This document shows positions 1 to 9,421 of a stretch of 64,000 bases of DNA, one piece after another. The first letter of the stretch is position 1. Each line of letters begins with the position of its first letter. The position numbers and the translations under genes were made by a program. Source of the DNA: Cristatella mucedo. Its lineage: Eukaryota > Bryozoa > Phylactolaemata > Cristatellidae. Where the stretch lies: positions 552,001 to 616,000 of the forward strand of contig WPIO01000119.1 in the NCBI GenBank assembly GCA_009760855.2, in the 5' to 3' direction. The notes under the pieces were generated by a model. The model saw only the letters and a list, made by a program, of their open reading frames with translations, did no database searches and had not been told where the DNA came from.

Positions 1-397
1 TAGCCGCCTGCGTGGCAAAGTCGGTTGTAAAATCATACTGAGAAATGTGCTAAGCACAAACAATCACCATAACATGGAGCTGGTAACTAAAAGCAAAAAG
101 CGGCCGAGACGGCTCGTGCCTAAAATACTCGTTAGTTGGGATACTCGTAAGTCAAAATACCTCTATAGTAAAGGAGAGGGAAACAGCAACAGCTCAATGG
201 GCCGGTTCCATCAATAAATAAGTAGGTAGCCAGTGGGCCACACATGGAGCTCTAGCTTGGCCTGATTTTTCCAAAAGGCCGGAGTTTGCCATCCTCTGGG
301 ACTTGGTTAGGCAAACCTAATTTGGAAATGGTGTTCGTCTGTAATGCCTCTAAATAGCAATGCTTTGAGTCATAGAGACAATGCTGTCCACCAGTTA
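1..397. other. no gene recognised
   Basis: I see no coding exon, RNA gene or recognisable repeat here. The stretch ends at an AATAAT-rich tract that is the 3' end of a minus-strand LINE. Confidence 0.5.
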
Positions 398-624
398 ATA
401 ATAATAAAAATAATAATGCACTTGATAAAGCGCCCTCAGAGAACTCAATCTGTTTCTATGCGCCTTTCTTTTGCTGCAAAGGGAAACGCGATTGAATTCT
501 GAGTACTATCATGCATGATATACAACATGAATAACATGATTAGGGGTGGCATGCACAGGGTCAGCATGCAAGTGTGGTTAGTGGCAGCATACACAGTGCC
601 AGCACGCATAAGCACATAAAGAAC
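398..624 (-). mobile_element. LINE family A, 3' end (older copy, part 1)
   Basis: This is the 3' terminus of a CR1/L2-like LINE read on the minus strand: an AAT-rich tail, then the conserved end containing GCGCCCTCAGAGAACTCAAT, then the 3' untranslated stretch rich in CACAGGGTCAGCATGCA. It stops at AAGAAC (619-624), where a plus-strand LINE begins. The same element resumes at 2346, so it was split by that insertion. Confidence 0.85.
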
Positions 625-2339
625 ATAATAGTGTGTCACTAGCCTCAGGTCATGTCCAAGCACCTTTAAAAAGAGCTGTAGTCAGGCCTCTTCTCAAGAA
701 AGCAACACTAGACCAAGAGAACTTGAGCAACTACCGCCCAGTCTCCCTTCTACCATTTCTATCAAAGACACTGGAACGGGTCGTTGCAGACCTGCTGAAC
801 TCATACATCAAAACCTCGCACCTTGCTAGTAAGTTCCAGTCTGGCTTTAGAGCTAATCACTCCACAGAGTCAGCATTGATTAGATTATACAACGACCTAC
901 TTAGGAATGCAGACATGGGTAAAGTGTCTCTGCATGTTTTGCTCGATCTTTCGGCAGCTATTGACTCCATCGATCACAAAGTTCTTCCAGAGCTCCTCTC
1001 ATCTTGCCTGGGCATCACTAGTACTACTCTGCAGTGATTCAGGTCCTATCTCAGAGGGAGATTCCAGAGTATTGACGTGAAAAGACAAAGATTATCTGAG
1101 GTACCTCTGAAATATAGAGTACCTCAGGGCTCCGTGCTAGGTCCGGTTCTTTTCACGGTTTATACTCTCCCTCTTGCTGATGTGATAGCCGAGCACAATC
1201 TAGGCTTTCACTAGCCAAAGCACAATCTAGGCTTTCACTTCTATGCGGATGAAACTCAGTTGTACCTTTGCTTTGATCCCTCCCAGCCTTCGAGCACCTC
1301 AAATTCACTCAACTCACTTGCTGCATGCATTGATGACATCCTCAGATGGATGGCAGCAAATTTTCTAAAACTAAACGATGACAAAATAAACTTACTAGTT
1401 ATGGGCAAACCCAGTGTGATTCAGAGGTTGGAAAGGCTGTCTCTCAAAATTGACTCTGCAGGCATATCTCCTGTTGAATCAGCTCGAAATCTAGGTGTCA
1501 TATTCCAAAGCGACCTCTCGTTAGACTACCATATCAGCTCCACAGTCAAATCTGCTTATTTTCAGTTTCATAACATTGCTAAAATTCAGGCTTGTTTAGA
1601 TAAGGATACCACGTCTAAGTTGGTCCATGCATTCGTGACATCTCGTCTCGACTTCTGTAGCTCACTGCTTACTGGCCTACCAGCATGTGCGATAAGGCGA
1701 TTGCAGTTGGTGTACAACTCTGCAGCTAGCTTGTGTGTCGTGAACGTCGCAGTTGCCACATTACTCCACTTCTCGCCGACCATCACTGGCTACTAGTCAA
1801 GCAACGGATTAACTTCAAGGTTTTGTCGCTCACTTTTAGGTCCCTTTATTCTATGGCTCCAGCCTATCTCTCCGACATACTCCCCCATCAGGCCAAGCAT
1901 CGTACCACCCGCTTTTCCGATTCCAAAAGTCTAGAAATACCTCGTACAAACCTCAAATCCTTTGGAGACCGTGCATTTAGTTCGTATGCTCCCAAAGCCT
2001 GGAACTCCCTCCCGACCTGAGTCAGAACATCCCCTGACCTGACCACATTTAAAAGGAACTTAAAAGCACACCTATTTATTGACAGCATTTAGTGGGTCCC
2101 TGTGATTCGTCCTTCACGTGCTTATACATGCAGACACTGTGCATGCTGCCACTAACCACATTTGCATGCTGACCCTGTGCATGTCACCCCTAAGCATGTT
2201 ATTTATTTTGTTTGTTTTCAAGCATGATTTTACTTACCATTCAATTGCATTTCCCTTTGCAGCAAATGTATAGCGCCTAGAAGGCGATCGAATTCTCTGA
2301 GGGTGCTTTATCAAGTGCATTATTATTATTATTATTACC
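625..2339 (+). mobile_element. LINE family A (CR1/L2-like), 5'-truncated, inactive
   Basis: A 5'-truncated non-LTR retrotransposon. It encodes most of a reverse transcriptase: the fingers motif YRPVSLLPFLSKTLE (about 734-778), a palm A region LLDLSAAIDSIDH (about 942-978), the catalytic box and the post-RT region to about 2090, followed by the 3' untranslated region and an (ATT)n tail ending at 2339. It is dead: a TGA at about 1035 replaces a Trp codon, the catalytic YADD box reads YADE (about 1240-1255), a 28-bp stretch is tandemly duplicated near 1192-1240, and frames shift several times. AAGAAC flanks it on both sides as a target-site duplication. Group assignment rests on RT motifs and the short tandem-repeat 3' end, not on a phylogeny. 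Confidence 0.9.
1260..1796 (+). pseudogene. reverse transcriptase fragment (LINE A)
   Basis: The longest open part of the RT in this LINE copy, starting just after the mutated YADE catalytic box. It covers the palm/thumb region with the recurring family A motifs CFDPSQPSSTSNS, AACIDDILRWMAANFLKLNDDK and ARNLGV, then SRLDFCSSLLTGLP and the region after the RT. It has no start codon of its own and cannot make a working enzyme because upstream frames are broken and the second catalytic aspartate is replaced. Confidence 0.85.
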
Positions 2340-2722
2340 AAGAACGAATCATAGGGACCCTCTGAATGCTGTCCTAAATAGGTGAGTTTTTTGAGTTCTT
2401 TTTAAATGTGGTGGAGTCAGGCGATGTTCTGACGCAAGTTGGGGGTGATTTTCAGGCTTTGGGAGCATACGAATTGAATGCACAGTCTCCAAAGGATTTG
2501 AAGTTTGTGCTATGGTATTAGTGAACAGTCGGATTCCGAAAGGCTGGTGGTATGATACTTGGCCTGGTGGGGAAGTAGATCTGAAAGATAGGCTGGAGCC
2601 AAAGAACGGGGTGACCTAAAAGTGAGCGACAAAACCTTGAAGTTGACACGTTGCTTGACTGGAAGCCAGTGCAGGTTGGTGAGTGAGAAGTGGTGTGATG
2701 TGGCAACTGAGACGCTCGTGAC
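2340..2722 (-). mobile_element. LINE family A (older copy, part 2)
   Basis: Minus-strand continuation of the element at 398-624. It begins at the second copy of AAGAAC (2340-2345) and continues without a gap in the LINE A consensus through the post-RT region (SSYAPKAWNSLP-like on the minus strand) to about 2722, where similarity stops. Confidence 0.8.
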
Positions 2723-2933
2723 GTAATAGCTCTCATGCTAAAGATATTAATGATTATATCTGTAAAGTACCATTCATAACTTCATTTCTTCGAGTGAGCT
2801 AAGCAAAAGTAATATTACCACTAACATGATTAGTATATTTTCATTATTGCTGTCAAGCATGTGTGGCCAAGTTAAAATTTGACCTCAATGTGGCAGTATT
2901 TTTTTGGGTTGATAGCAACAATTTAAGTAGAAG

Positions 2934-2935
2934 AT

Positions 2936-2975
<40 letters not shown>

Positions 2976-2980
2976 TATAT
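2934..2980. repeat. (TA)n microsatellite
   Basis: About 46 bp of TA dinucleotides with one TG interruption, at the left edge of the first copy of the duplicated first-exon segment. Confidence 0.95.
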
Positions 2981-3183
2981 TAGACAGTTACCATTTGACT
3001 TTCTTCATGTGTACATTATTTAGTCTTGTTTATATTAATTTGAGCAGATTTCTCAGGTCTATGGAATGTGAGGTATCTTGTGAATGCATGAATCCAGGCT
3101 GTTTATTTTTGTTCTGAGTTGCATGCTTATTTTTTGCTGACTGCCTCACCAATTTTGTTTTGCAGACACTGTGGCCGGCAGGG

Positions 3184-3253
3184 ATGGCTAATTTAAAAAA
3201 ATGCTTATTCACGGCTTTCCTGCTACTATTTTCGAGACACAACTGTTCTGGTG
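3184..3253 (+). CDS. L1-like receptor, candidate first coding exon 1a (signal peptide)
   Basis: The exon has a strong 3' splice site (polypyrimidine then TTTTGCAG, ending 3165), an 18-base leader, ATG at 3184 and a GTAAGT donor at 3254. It encodes 23 residues, MANLKKCLFTAFLLLFSRHN..., with the basic start and hydrophobic core of a signal peptide, and ends in phase 1 as the first Ig exon at 24774 requires (joint codon Gly). The near-duplicate exon at 20404 keeps the same frame, leader length and donor, which argues both are real. No other Ig exon lies between the two copies, so I infer alternative first exons of one gene; copy 1a could instead be a relic. Confidence 0.65.
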
Positions 3254-3671
3254 GTAAGTTTTTGGGATTAGTAGTTAGCTGTGCCTATTTCGTGGGAATG
3301 TGTTTTTACAATCCTGTATAAGTTTCCTGACCGTGTATTTCTACTTTTTATTGTTAGTATAGGCATCGGATTTGAGTTTAGAGTAACATATGTCTCAAAC
3401 TTGTTACTCTTCAGAAACATATCTCACATGAATAAACGATAAGTTAAAATCCGCTGCAAACTTTTACGCTTCTCTTTTTTCAAGCCATATAGAATTTTTG
3501 GAAGTGCGGCGACATTAGCTGTGGTTTTCTTGGCAGCATCGTCAATCAGATCGGTTAGCTTTCAGAGCAACTGTCTAGTGAGCCTCGAGAGTGCTGTACT
3601 AATTATGATTATTAAGGCTGTGTTACACCTCGACTAGGGTCCAGTCATTTGAAGTGGAGGAAGCTGGTGAT

Positions 3672-4193
3672 AATAATAATAATATAAATGGACTTGATAA
3701 AGCGCCCTCAGAGAACTCAATCTCTTTATAAGCGCTTTACATTTGCTGCAAAGAAAAACGCTATTGAATTGTGAGTAATATAATGCTTGATAAACAAAAT
3801 GAATGACATGTTTAGGGGTGACATGCTCAGGGTAAGCTTGAAAATGTGGTTAGTGGCAGCATGCACAGTGTCAGCACGCATAAACACATCAAGGACAAAT
3901 CACAGGGACCCACTAAATGCTGTCCTAAATAGGTGTGTTTTTTAAGTTCTTCTTAAATATAGTCAAGTCAGGGGATATTCTGCGGCATGTCGGGAGGGAG
4001 TTCCAGGCTTTAGGAGCATATGAACTAACTGCAGGGTCTCCAAAGGATTTGAGGTTTGTACGAGGTATTGGTAAACTGTTGGATTCCGAAAAGCGAGTGG
4101 TACGTTGCATGGACTGGTGGGGAGTAGATCTGAGAGATACGCTGGAGCCAAAGAATGAAGTGTCCTAAAAGTGAGTGACTTAACCTTGAAGTC
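3672..4193 (-). mobile_element. LINE family A, 3' fragment inserted in copy 1
   Basis: A minus-strand 3' part of LINE A with its AAT tail at 3672, ending about 4193. It interrupts the duplicated sequence: copy 2 reads straight through GGTGATTATCTGATTG near 20908-20923, which is the empty site. A short GAT is repeated on both sides (3669-3671, 4194-4196). Confidence 0.85.
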
Positions 4194-4532
4194 GATTATC
4201 TGATTGTCCTAATATTTAGTAAACACCCAATTGTATCTTGCCTGATTATAATAATAATAGTAATGGTTATACATTTGTATAGTACCGTCAGAGAACTAAA
4301 TTTCCGTATGCACACGTTACTTTCCAATTAAAGGGGATGCATTTTTTCCATCGCTGTGCGTGCTTGGGTGTGTGTGTGACCGTGTTCGCGACGTGTGAGC
4401 ATGCATGAGTGCACATGACCTTACAACCTACTTTGCTGTCTTCATTCTGTCATGGCTGTCTATCATGCTAGCATCGATATCCAACTAGTTAAGGGCATGC
4501 TTTTGTCGTTGCATGCTTAGTAATACCGGTAC

Positions 4533-4996
4533 AATAGACCAAGAGAACTTGAGTAACTACCGCCCAGTCTCCCTTCTACCATTCCTACCAAAGACACTGG
4601 AACGAGTCTTTGAAGACCAGCTGAGACTTCTATCCTTGCTAGTACGTTCCAGTCTGGTTTTAGGCTCCACACAGTCAGCATTGTTTCGGGTGTACAGCGA
4701 CCTACTTGGGAATGCAGACATAGGTAGAGTTTCTGCTTGTTTTGCTCGATCGTTCGGCAGCTTTTGGTAATACCGATCACAAGACCTTCTTAAGCACCTC
4801 CCATCTCGGCTGTTCATTACTGGCATTGCATTGCAATGGTGCAGGTCCTATTTCAATGAGAGACTCCAGAGTATTAATGTTAATGGACAAATATTATCAG
4901 ATTAACCTTTGAAATATGAGGCACCACATTACTCCGTGCGTGATACTGTTCTTTTTCACGGTGTATACTCTTTCTCTTGCCAATGTGATTGCCAAG
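4533..4996 (+). mobile_element. LINE family A, 5' part, split by an LTR element
   Basis: Begins at the conserved AGACCAAGAGAACTTGAG and encodes a degenerate RT (YRPVSLLPFLPKTLE at about 4558-4602; FARSFGSF where LLDLSAAFD is expected). It breaks at GATTGCCAAG (4996), inside the sequence GTGAT(A/T)GCCAAGCACAATCT of the other copies, and resumes at 9132. Confidence 0.85.
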
Positions 4997-5240
4997 TGTG
5001 GTTTAATTTAATTGATGACACTGCCCCTGATCGTTGTACGAGTGGGCTGTGACGCTAGATGTGGTTGGCGGTCGGGACGTGCTATTGGCGATTGTTATGC
5101 AAGGGAGTCGGGGGCACTCCGGTGGGCGAGAGGGGCAAAGAGAGTCGTGCTTCACCCTGCTCTGTGAGTGGTGAAATAAACTGGTGGTGTGGCTCGTTGG
5201 ATAGTGTTCTGTACTGTTCGCGACGATGACTCGAGCTGCA
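4997..5240 (+). repeat. 5' LTR
   Basis: Starts TGTGGTTTAATTTAATTGAT and ends GACTCGAGCTGCA. It aligns end to end with 8887-9131 with scattered substitutions and small indels. An AATAAA-like GTGAAATAAACTGGTGG block near 5172 is a probable polyadenylation signal. Confidence 0.9.
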
Positions 5241-5313
5241 AGCTACTTCGGCCGTAACGTAAAACGTAAAGTTCAGCCACTTCGTCAATTAATTCGAAAG
5301 CAGCTGAGACTTT

Positions 5314-5860
5314 GTGGGCTGGCTTGAAAAGTTTGATCTGGTGGTAGAGATTCAAGTTATTGTCGTTGCCGGCCGCCAAAAATTCCTGCCCCTTTTTCTA
5401 ATCAGCATTCGCCGTGTATCAAAGCATCGATGGACAGGCAAAGAAAGACTATACCGTCGTAAAAGAGGCTCTTCGGGCTGCATTTCGGCGGATAAATTTA
5501 AAGCTTATGAGGAGCTCACGACACGGTGGCTCCAAGCTGGGGAATCAGTGGACGTATAGGCATCGATTTTGGCCCTGCTGGCCGGGCTGGTGAGTGCGGC
5601 TGCAAAGGATGACCTGCTAAAATGCGCTTTCGTCACCGGGCTTCAAGAGGACATCCGCAAGTAGCTATGTTCGGCGTGCTCGCTCGAAAAGATGGCTATT
5701 TTCGAGGTCGCTGAGAAGGCTGCAGATTATGAGTTGCCCGGAGCCGAGCTATGCGGCTGCTGCTGAGGCACTAGGAGCTAGAGGCTCTTGCCCGACTCCT
5801 CGAAAGCGTTTTTGTTTCGCCTGCAAAATGGAAGGCACGTAAGTGCGACTGCCGTTCGTT
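5314..5860 (+). pseudogene. gag remnant with broken zinc knuckle
   Basis: First internal region of the LTR element. An open stretch at 5314-5559 includes FKAYEELTTRWLQAGESVDV. Near 5795-5850 a run reading KRFCFACKMEG resembles the start of a CX2C zinc knuckle, followed by a stop. Assignment to gag rests on position before the protease and on this partial knuckle. Confidence 0.6.
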
Positions 5861-6039
5861 GCAAAGGCAGTGAACGTTGTGTTTTGTAATACCGAGACGA
5901 CTCGAACCTAGCAGCGATATTCCCGGAGCGTTGCACCGATGCGAAGCCAAAAACGAGTGAGGGGAAGCACATGTTATAGCGCCGGCGAATTCCCCTGCTT
6001 GTCAACTCGACTGCCAAAAATAAATGATCTCAAATGCAA

Positions 6040-6178
6040 TCGTATTATGACGGCGCTTCTCGATACTGGCTGCTCTCGCTCGATTGTGACTAAATCTTTG
6101 GTACTTCGTGCCACCTTGGCACAGTCTAATTCGGTTAACGAGCCTGTAATAACATTTAATGGAGCAGTCGCTCGTTGA
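6040..6178 (+). pseudogene. aspartic protease remnant
   Basis: The frame carries the retroelement protease active-site motif LLDTGCSRSIV (about 6055-6088), the expected DTG triad with hydrophobic flanks, followed by VNEPVITFNGAVAR. It is cut off by a TGA at 6177. It lies between the gag remnant and the RT. Confidence 0.75.
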
Positions 6179-6399
6179 TGGTCGGCGTGCCTCATGACAT
6201 GCTCGGCGCAGGGCGTTGCAATATAGCTGGACTGCCTCTAATCTGAGACCGTACCATGGCATAATATGCTCCTTGGCATGGTTGCTGTGCAGCAGCTGGG
6301 AGGCGTGGTGATAGGCTCTGGCGGTGGTGTAGTAACCTTCAATGGGCAGGGCAATTAAATCGTGGCACTGGCAAGCGACATCTGTGTTTCCGATGGAGA

Positions 6400-7200
6400 C
6401 TTTTTGGCGGTATACCTTGACGGAAATGGGTGGTGAAGTGGCGCTGGGCCGAAGGTGTAACTTCTCCCACCTTGGTAAACCGCGTCGAATCTTACCACGT
6501 CAAAAAAGCATACCGAATGCACGCCGACTTGAAGGCCGACTACGATAAGGAGATCAAAGAGTGGACCTAACTCGGCTGCCTGAAGCCTTACGAAGGAGAG
6601 TGTGAAGGCCTCGTACCGCTAATGGCAGTGTTCCAGAGTAATAAAAACAGAGTGCGGCCCGTTTTAGACTACCAGCTGAATACGTTTCCAGCCACACTGC
6701 CAACTGTGACGTTTGCAGCGAGAAACTTCGGGCATCGCGCGGCGTGGGAAGTACCGTCAGCCTTATCAACCTTCGTAAAGCGTATTTACAGATTCATGTC
6801 GACCCTTCCCTGAAGAGATACCAGGGTGTCGCCTACCAGGGAAGATGGTACTGCCTTACGGGGCTAGGCCTTGGATTAAATTGAGCGCCTAAGATAATGA
6901 CCTCCGTGTTAAATAAGGTGCTTTCAATGGACCTTCGGGTTGGCAAAGGCACTGACTCATATGGGGGACGATATAGTCGCCAAAAATGATACTGTCACAA
7001 ATGAGCGTGTCATCTCTCTCCTACGACAGTTCGGGCTTGAAGCTACGCCCGTGGAAAAGTTGGTCGGAGATTTCTAACTTGGGCTTAGCGTCACTGCCAA
7101 TGAAGGGAAGCTTAAGTGGGGCAGAGATAACTATTGTGAACAGCTACCTCAGTGCACGACCCGGAGGCAGCTTTTCTCGTGGTGAGGACATTTAACGGGC
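6400..7200 (+). pseudogene. reverse transcriptase remnant (LTR element)
   Basis: Fragments in changing frames: LVPLMAVFQSNKNRVRPVLDYQLN (about 6610-6680; no more than short runs intact), YQGVAYQGRWYCLT (about 6820-6860), and a GTDSYG-DDI-like active-site region around 6950-6975 where reading frame and conserved residues are disturbed. Several in-frame stops are present. Order and motifs match the RT of an LTR retrotransposon. Confidence 0.7.
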
Positions 7201-7284
7201 CATTTTCCCGTTGCCGGATGGCTTCAACTGGCCTGCAGCTACGTAAAGAGAGCCACAAAAGATCTGCCGTGGGATCCCGAGGTT

Positions 7285-7626
7285 ATGGAGGACGTCCTTC
7301 AGATGGCACAGGAGATCAGTCGACGCGTGATGAAAGAGGATCCAGTATCCGGAGTTTGGAGTGTGCCGTCGTCACCTGGTGGACAGGTATGGTGCGACGC
7401 ATGCAGCTTAGCAATAGGCGCCTGGTTGCGAATTGGAGGGCAGACTGTCGAGGATGCATTTTGGCTTAGAAAGCCAGATGACGTAGCGCTTATAAATATG
7501 GCCGAACTCGAGGCCGTCATAAAGGGCCTAAACTTAGCCCTGGCCTTGAGCCTGCGCCAGATCGAGTCGTTTACGGACTCGGCCACTGTGCATTGGTGGC
7601 TTCAATCGCTTGTCGAAGGCGATTAG
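7285..7626 (+). pseudogene. RNase H remnant (LTR element)
   Basis: A 113-codon open stretch with an RNase H layout: WCDACSLAIGAWL (first Asp), NMAELEAVIKGLNLAL (Glu) and ESFTDSATVHWWL (Asp). The preceding 7170-7260 stretch, read in another frame, has the connection region (GHFPVAGWL-like). The domain ends at a TAG at 7624. Confidence 0.8.
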
Positions 7627-7789
7627 CCTATCCACACGCCAGGGCTAGGCGAGGCGTTGGAGAAGGCAGAAAGCAATAATACGCCCCGACGTAATTAAGG
7701 AATATGACCTTCGGCTGAGAATAAAGCTGGTGCGTTCGGCCGACAACAGAGCAGACCACTTAACGCATATGCTAATGCCGTGGCTTAAG

Positions 7790-8450
7790 ACAATCTTGAT
7801 CCTCGCAGCTGCCACTCCAGCACAAGAAGTAGAGCTTTGAGCGTTCCACGACTTGCATCATCAATGGGTTGACCATACGTTGTACCTGGCCAGGCTCTGC
7901 TTTCCCGGCATTGCCGTAAGTCGGGAGATAGTGGAACGCATTGTTAAATGGTGCATGCGTTGCCGGTCTGAGGATCCAGCGCCAGTTTCTTGGAGCCATG
8001 GACATTTAGCCATAGATTCCAACTGGCGCCGCCTAGATATTGATGTTACTTTCTTCAACGCGGTCAAGTATCTGACACTTGTCGATAGCGGCCCCAGCAG
8101 GTTTGACATCCGGTGGCGTATCCCCGACGAGAGAGAGAGAGATCTAGGTGGTCCGAAGCTTGGACAAAATATTCAAAGTAATGGGCCTGAGGTGGCAGTT
8201 CTTAATGGACAACTCCACCAGTTTCCGATCGAACGCTGTTTACCATCTTTCTGATCGTTGGGGGATATATGCAATGTATCGCTGTGCCTACCGCTCCTCT
8301 GGAAACGGTGTAGTAGAGCAAAACCGCCAAATAATAAAAGGAATGGCAGCCCGGAGTGGGCGGGACATAATGATGAGGGTGTACTGGTACAATTTTTCTG
8401 CCACCGCCAGATTGGACGCCGGCTCATCGCATTGCCATCAGCTTTTCTAG
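7790..8450 (+). pseudogene. integrase remnant (LTR element)
   Basis: The N-terminal zinc module is visible as HHQWVDHTLYLARLCFPG...VKWCMRC (7857-7965), then the catalytic core starts with LDIDVT and LTLVDSGPSRFDI (about 8032-8108). A frameshift moves the remaining core to another frame: FLMDNSTSFRSNAV (about 8197-8238) and SSGNGVVEQNRQIIK (about 8293-8337), giving the D, D and E of a DDE integrase. Stops and frameshifts make it inactive. Confidence 0.82.
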
Positions 8451-8886
8451 TGCGAATGGAAACCTCCGATGGCTCACGAACCTTGTACAGAGAGCTCTGA
8501 GGGAAATGACTTGATTAAGGTTCAGCTGATATTTGTAAAAACCCTCTGGAGCCCGTTGCACCACTCAGTGGCCTCAGGGGACAGTTACTGCCCCAGCCGA
8601 AATCGTTGGCATTAAAATTGGTGAAATCCGCAGCCACCTAACGGACATCAGACCAATACCGACCGCCAACAAACTCCTCGGCCCACACTTCGATGCTGGC
8701 CCTGGTAGTACGGCCACAGCCAACAATCCCGGCAGACAGCTACGGCCATGATGAGGCCTGAGACCACGGGTGTGCTATGAGGACTGCGTGCTTACGATTT
8801 CGCCTTCTCCTTGTCAAAGTTGTGGAGAAGAACAGCTGTTTGCTGCTCTGGCTACGTCATGGATTGATTTCAAGATCAAGCGAACA

Positions 8887-9131
8887 TGTGGTTTTATTTA
8901 ATTGATGACACTGCCCCCCGATCGTTGTACGAGTGGGCTGTGACACTGGATGTGGTTGGCAGTCGGGACGGGCTATTGGTAATTGCTATGATGAGGGAGT
9001 CGGGGCACTCTTGTGGGCGAGAGAGGCGAAGAAAGTCGTGCTCTGCCCTGCTTTGTGAGTGGTGAAATAAACTGATGGCATGGCTCGTTGGCTAGCGTTC
9101 TGTACTGGTCTCTACAATAACTCAAGCTACA
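8887..9131 (+). repeat. 3' LTR
   Basis: Begins TGTGGTTTTATTTAATTGAT and ends AACTCAAGCTACA; paired with 4997-5240. LINE A sequence resumes immediately after it. Confidence 0.9.
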
Positions 9132-9421
9132 TCAAGCACAATCTAGGTTTTCACTTCTATGCGGATGACACTCAGTTGTATCTTTGCTTTGATCCCTCCA
9201 GCCCTCAAGCTCATCGAATTCTCTCAAATCCCTTGCTGCGCGACTTGATTATATCCATCCATTGACGGAAGCAAATTGTTTTAAATTGAATGATGATAAA
9301 ACCAACTTTCTAGCTATGGGCAAACCAAGTGGGATTCAGAAATTGTAAAGGCTAACGCCCAAAATCGCTTTGCGAGTTAATCTCCTCTTGAATCTGCACG
9401 AATTTTAGGTGACACGTTGTC
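9132..9421 (+). mobile_element. LINE family A, continuation after LTR insertion
   Basis: Resumes at CAAGCACAATCTAGG and carries an intact-looking catalytic box HFYADDTQLYLCFD (about 9149-9192), then a degenerate thumb region. Similarity to LINE A fades at about 9421 where a LINE B copy starts. Confidence 0.8.

Larger units (their letters stand above)
2981..4532 (+). repeat. segmental duplication, copy 1 (first-exon region)
   Basis: This segment aligns with 20205-22800: first the stretch before the signal-peptide exon (TGCTGACTGCCTCACCAATT against TGCTGACTACCTCGCCAATT), then the exon, its donor, the intron with AGCTTTCAGAGC and GGCTGTGTTA blocks, then GATTATCTGATTGTCCTA (about 4194) and finally CATGCTAGCATCGATAT (about 4466). 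Copy 1 carries a LINE A insertion at 3672-4193 that copy 2 lacks; copy 2 carries a longer LINE A remnant of which copy 1 keeps only a trace near 4250-4310. Confidence 0.85.
4997..9131 (+). mobile_element. LTR retrotransposon, Ty3/gypsy-like, degenerate
   Basis: A 4.1-kb element bounded by two same-orientation LTRs of 244 and 245 bp that begin TGTGGTTT and end in CA. Internal order gag, protease, reverse transcriptase, RNase H, integrase fits the Ty3/gypsy arrangement (also that of BEL/Pao, which I cannot fully exclude). Every domain carries stops or frameshifts. It lies inside LINE A; CCAAG before the 5' LTR and TCAAG after the 3' LTR form a 5-bp target duplication with one mismatch. No clear primer binding site or polypurine tract was recognised. 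Confidence 0.88.

Noticed and set aside
3184-3253. First exon of a separate upstream receptor gene
   Set aside because: No Ig, membrane or tail exon follows before the second copy at 20404; alternative first exon or relic fits better.
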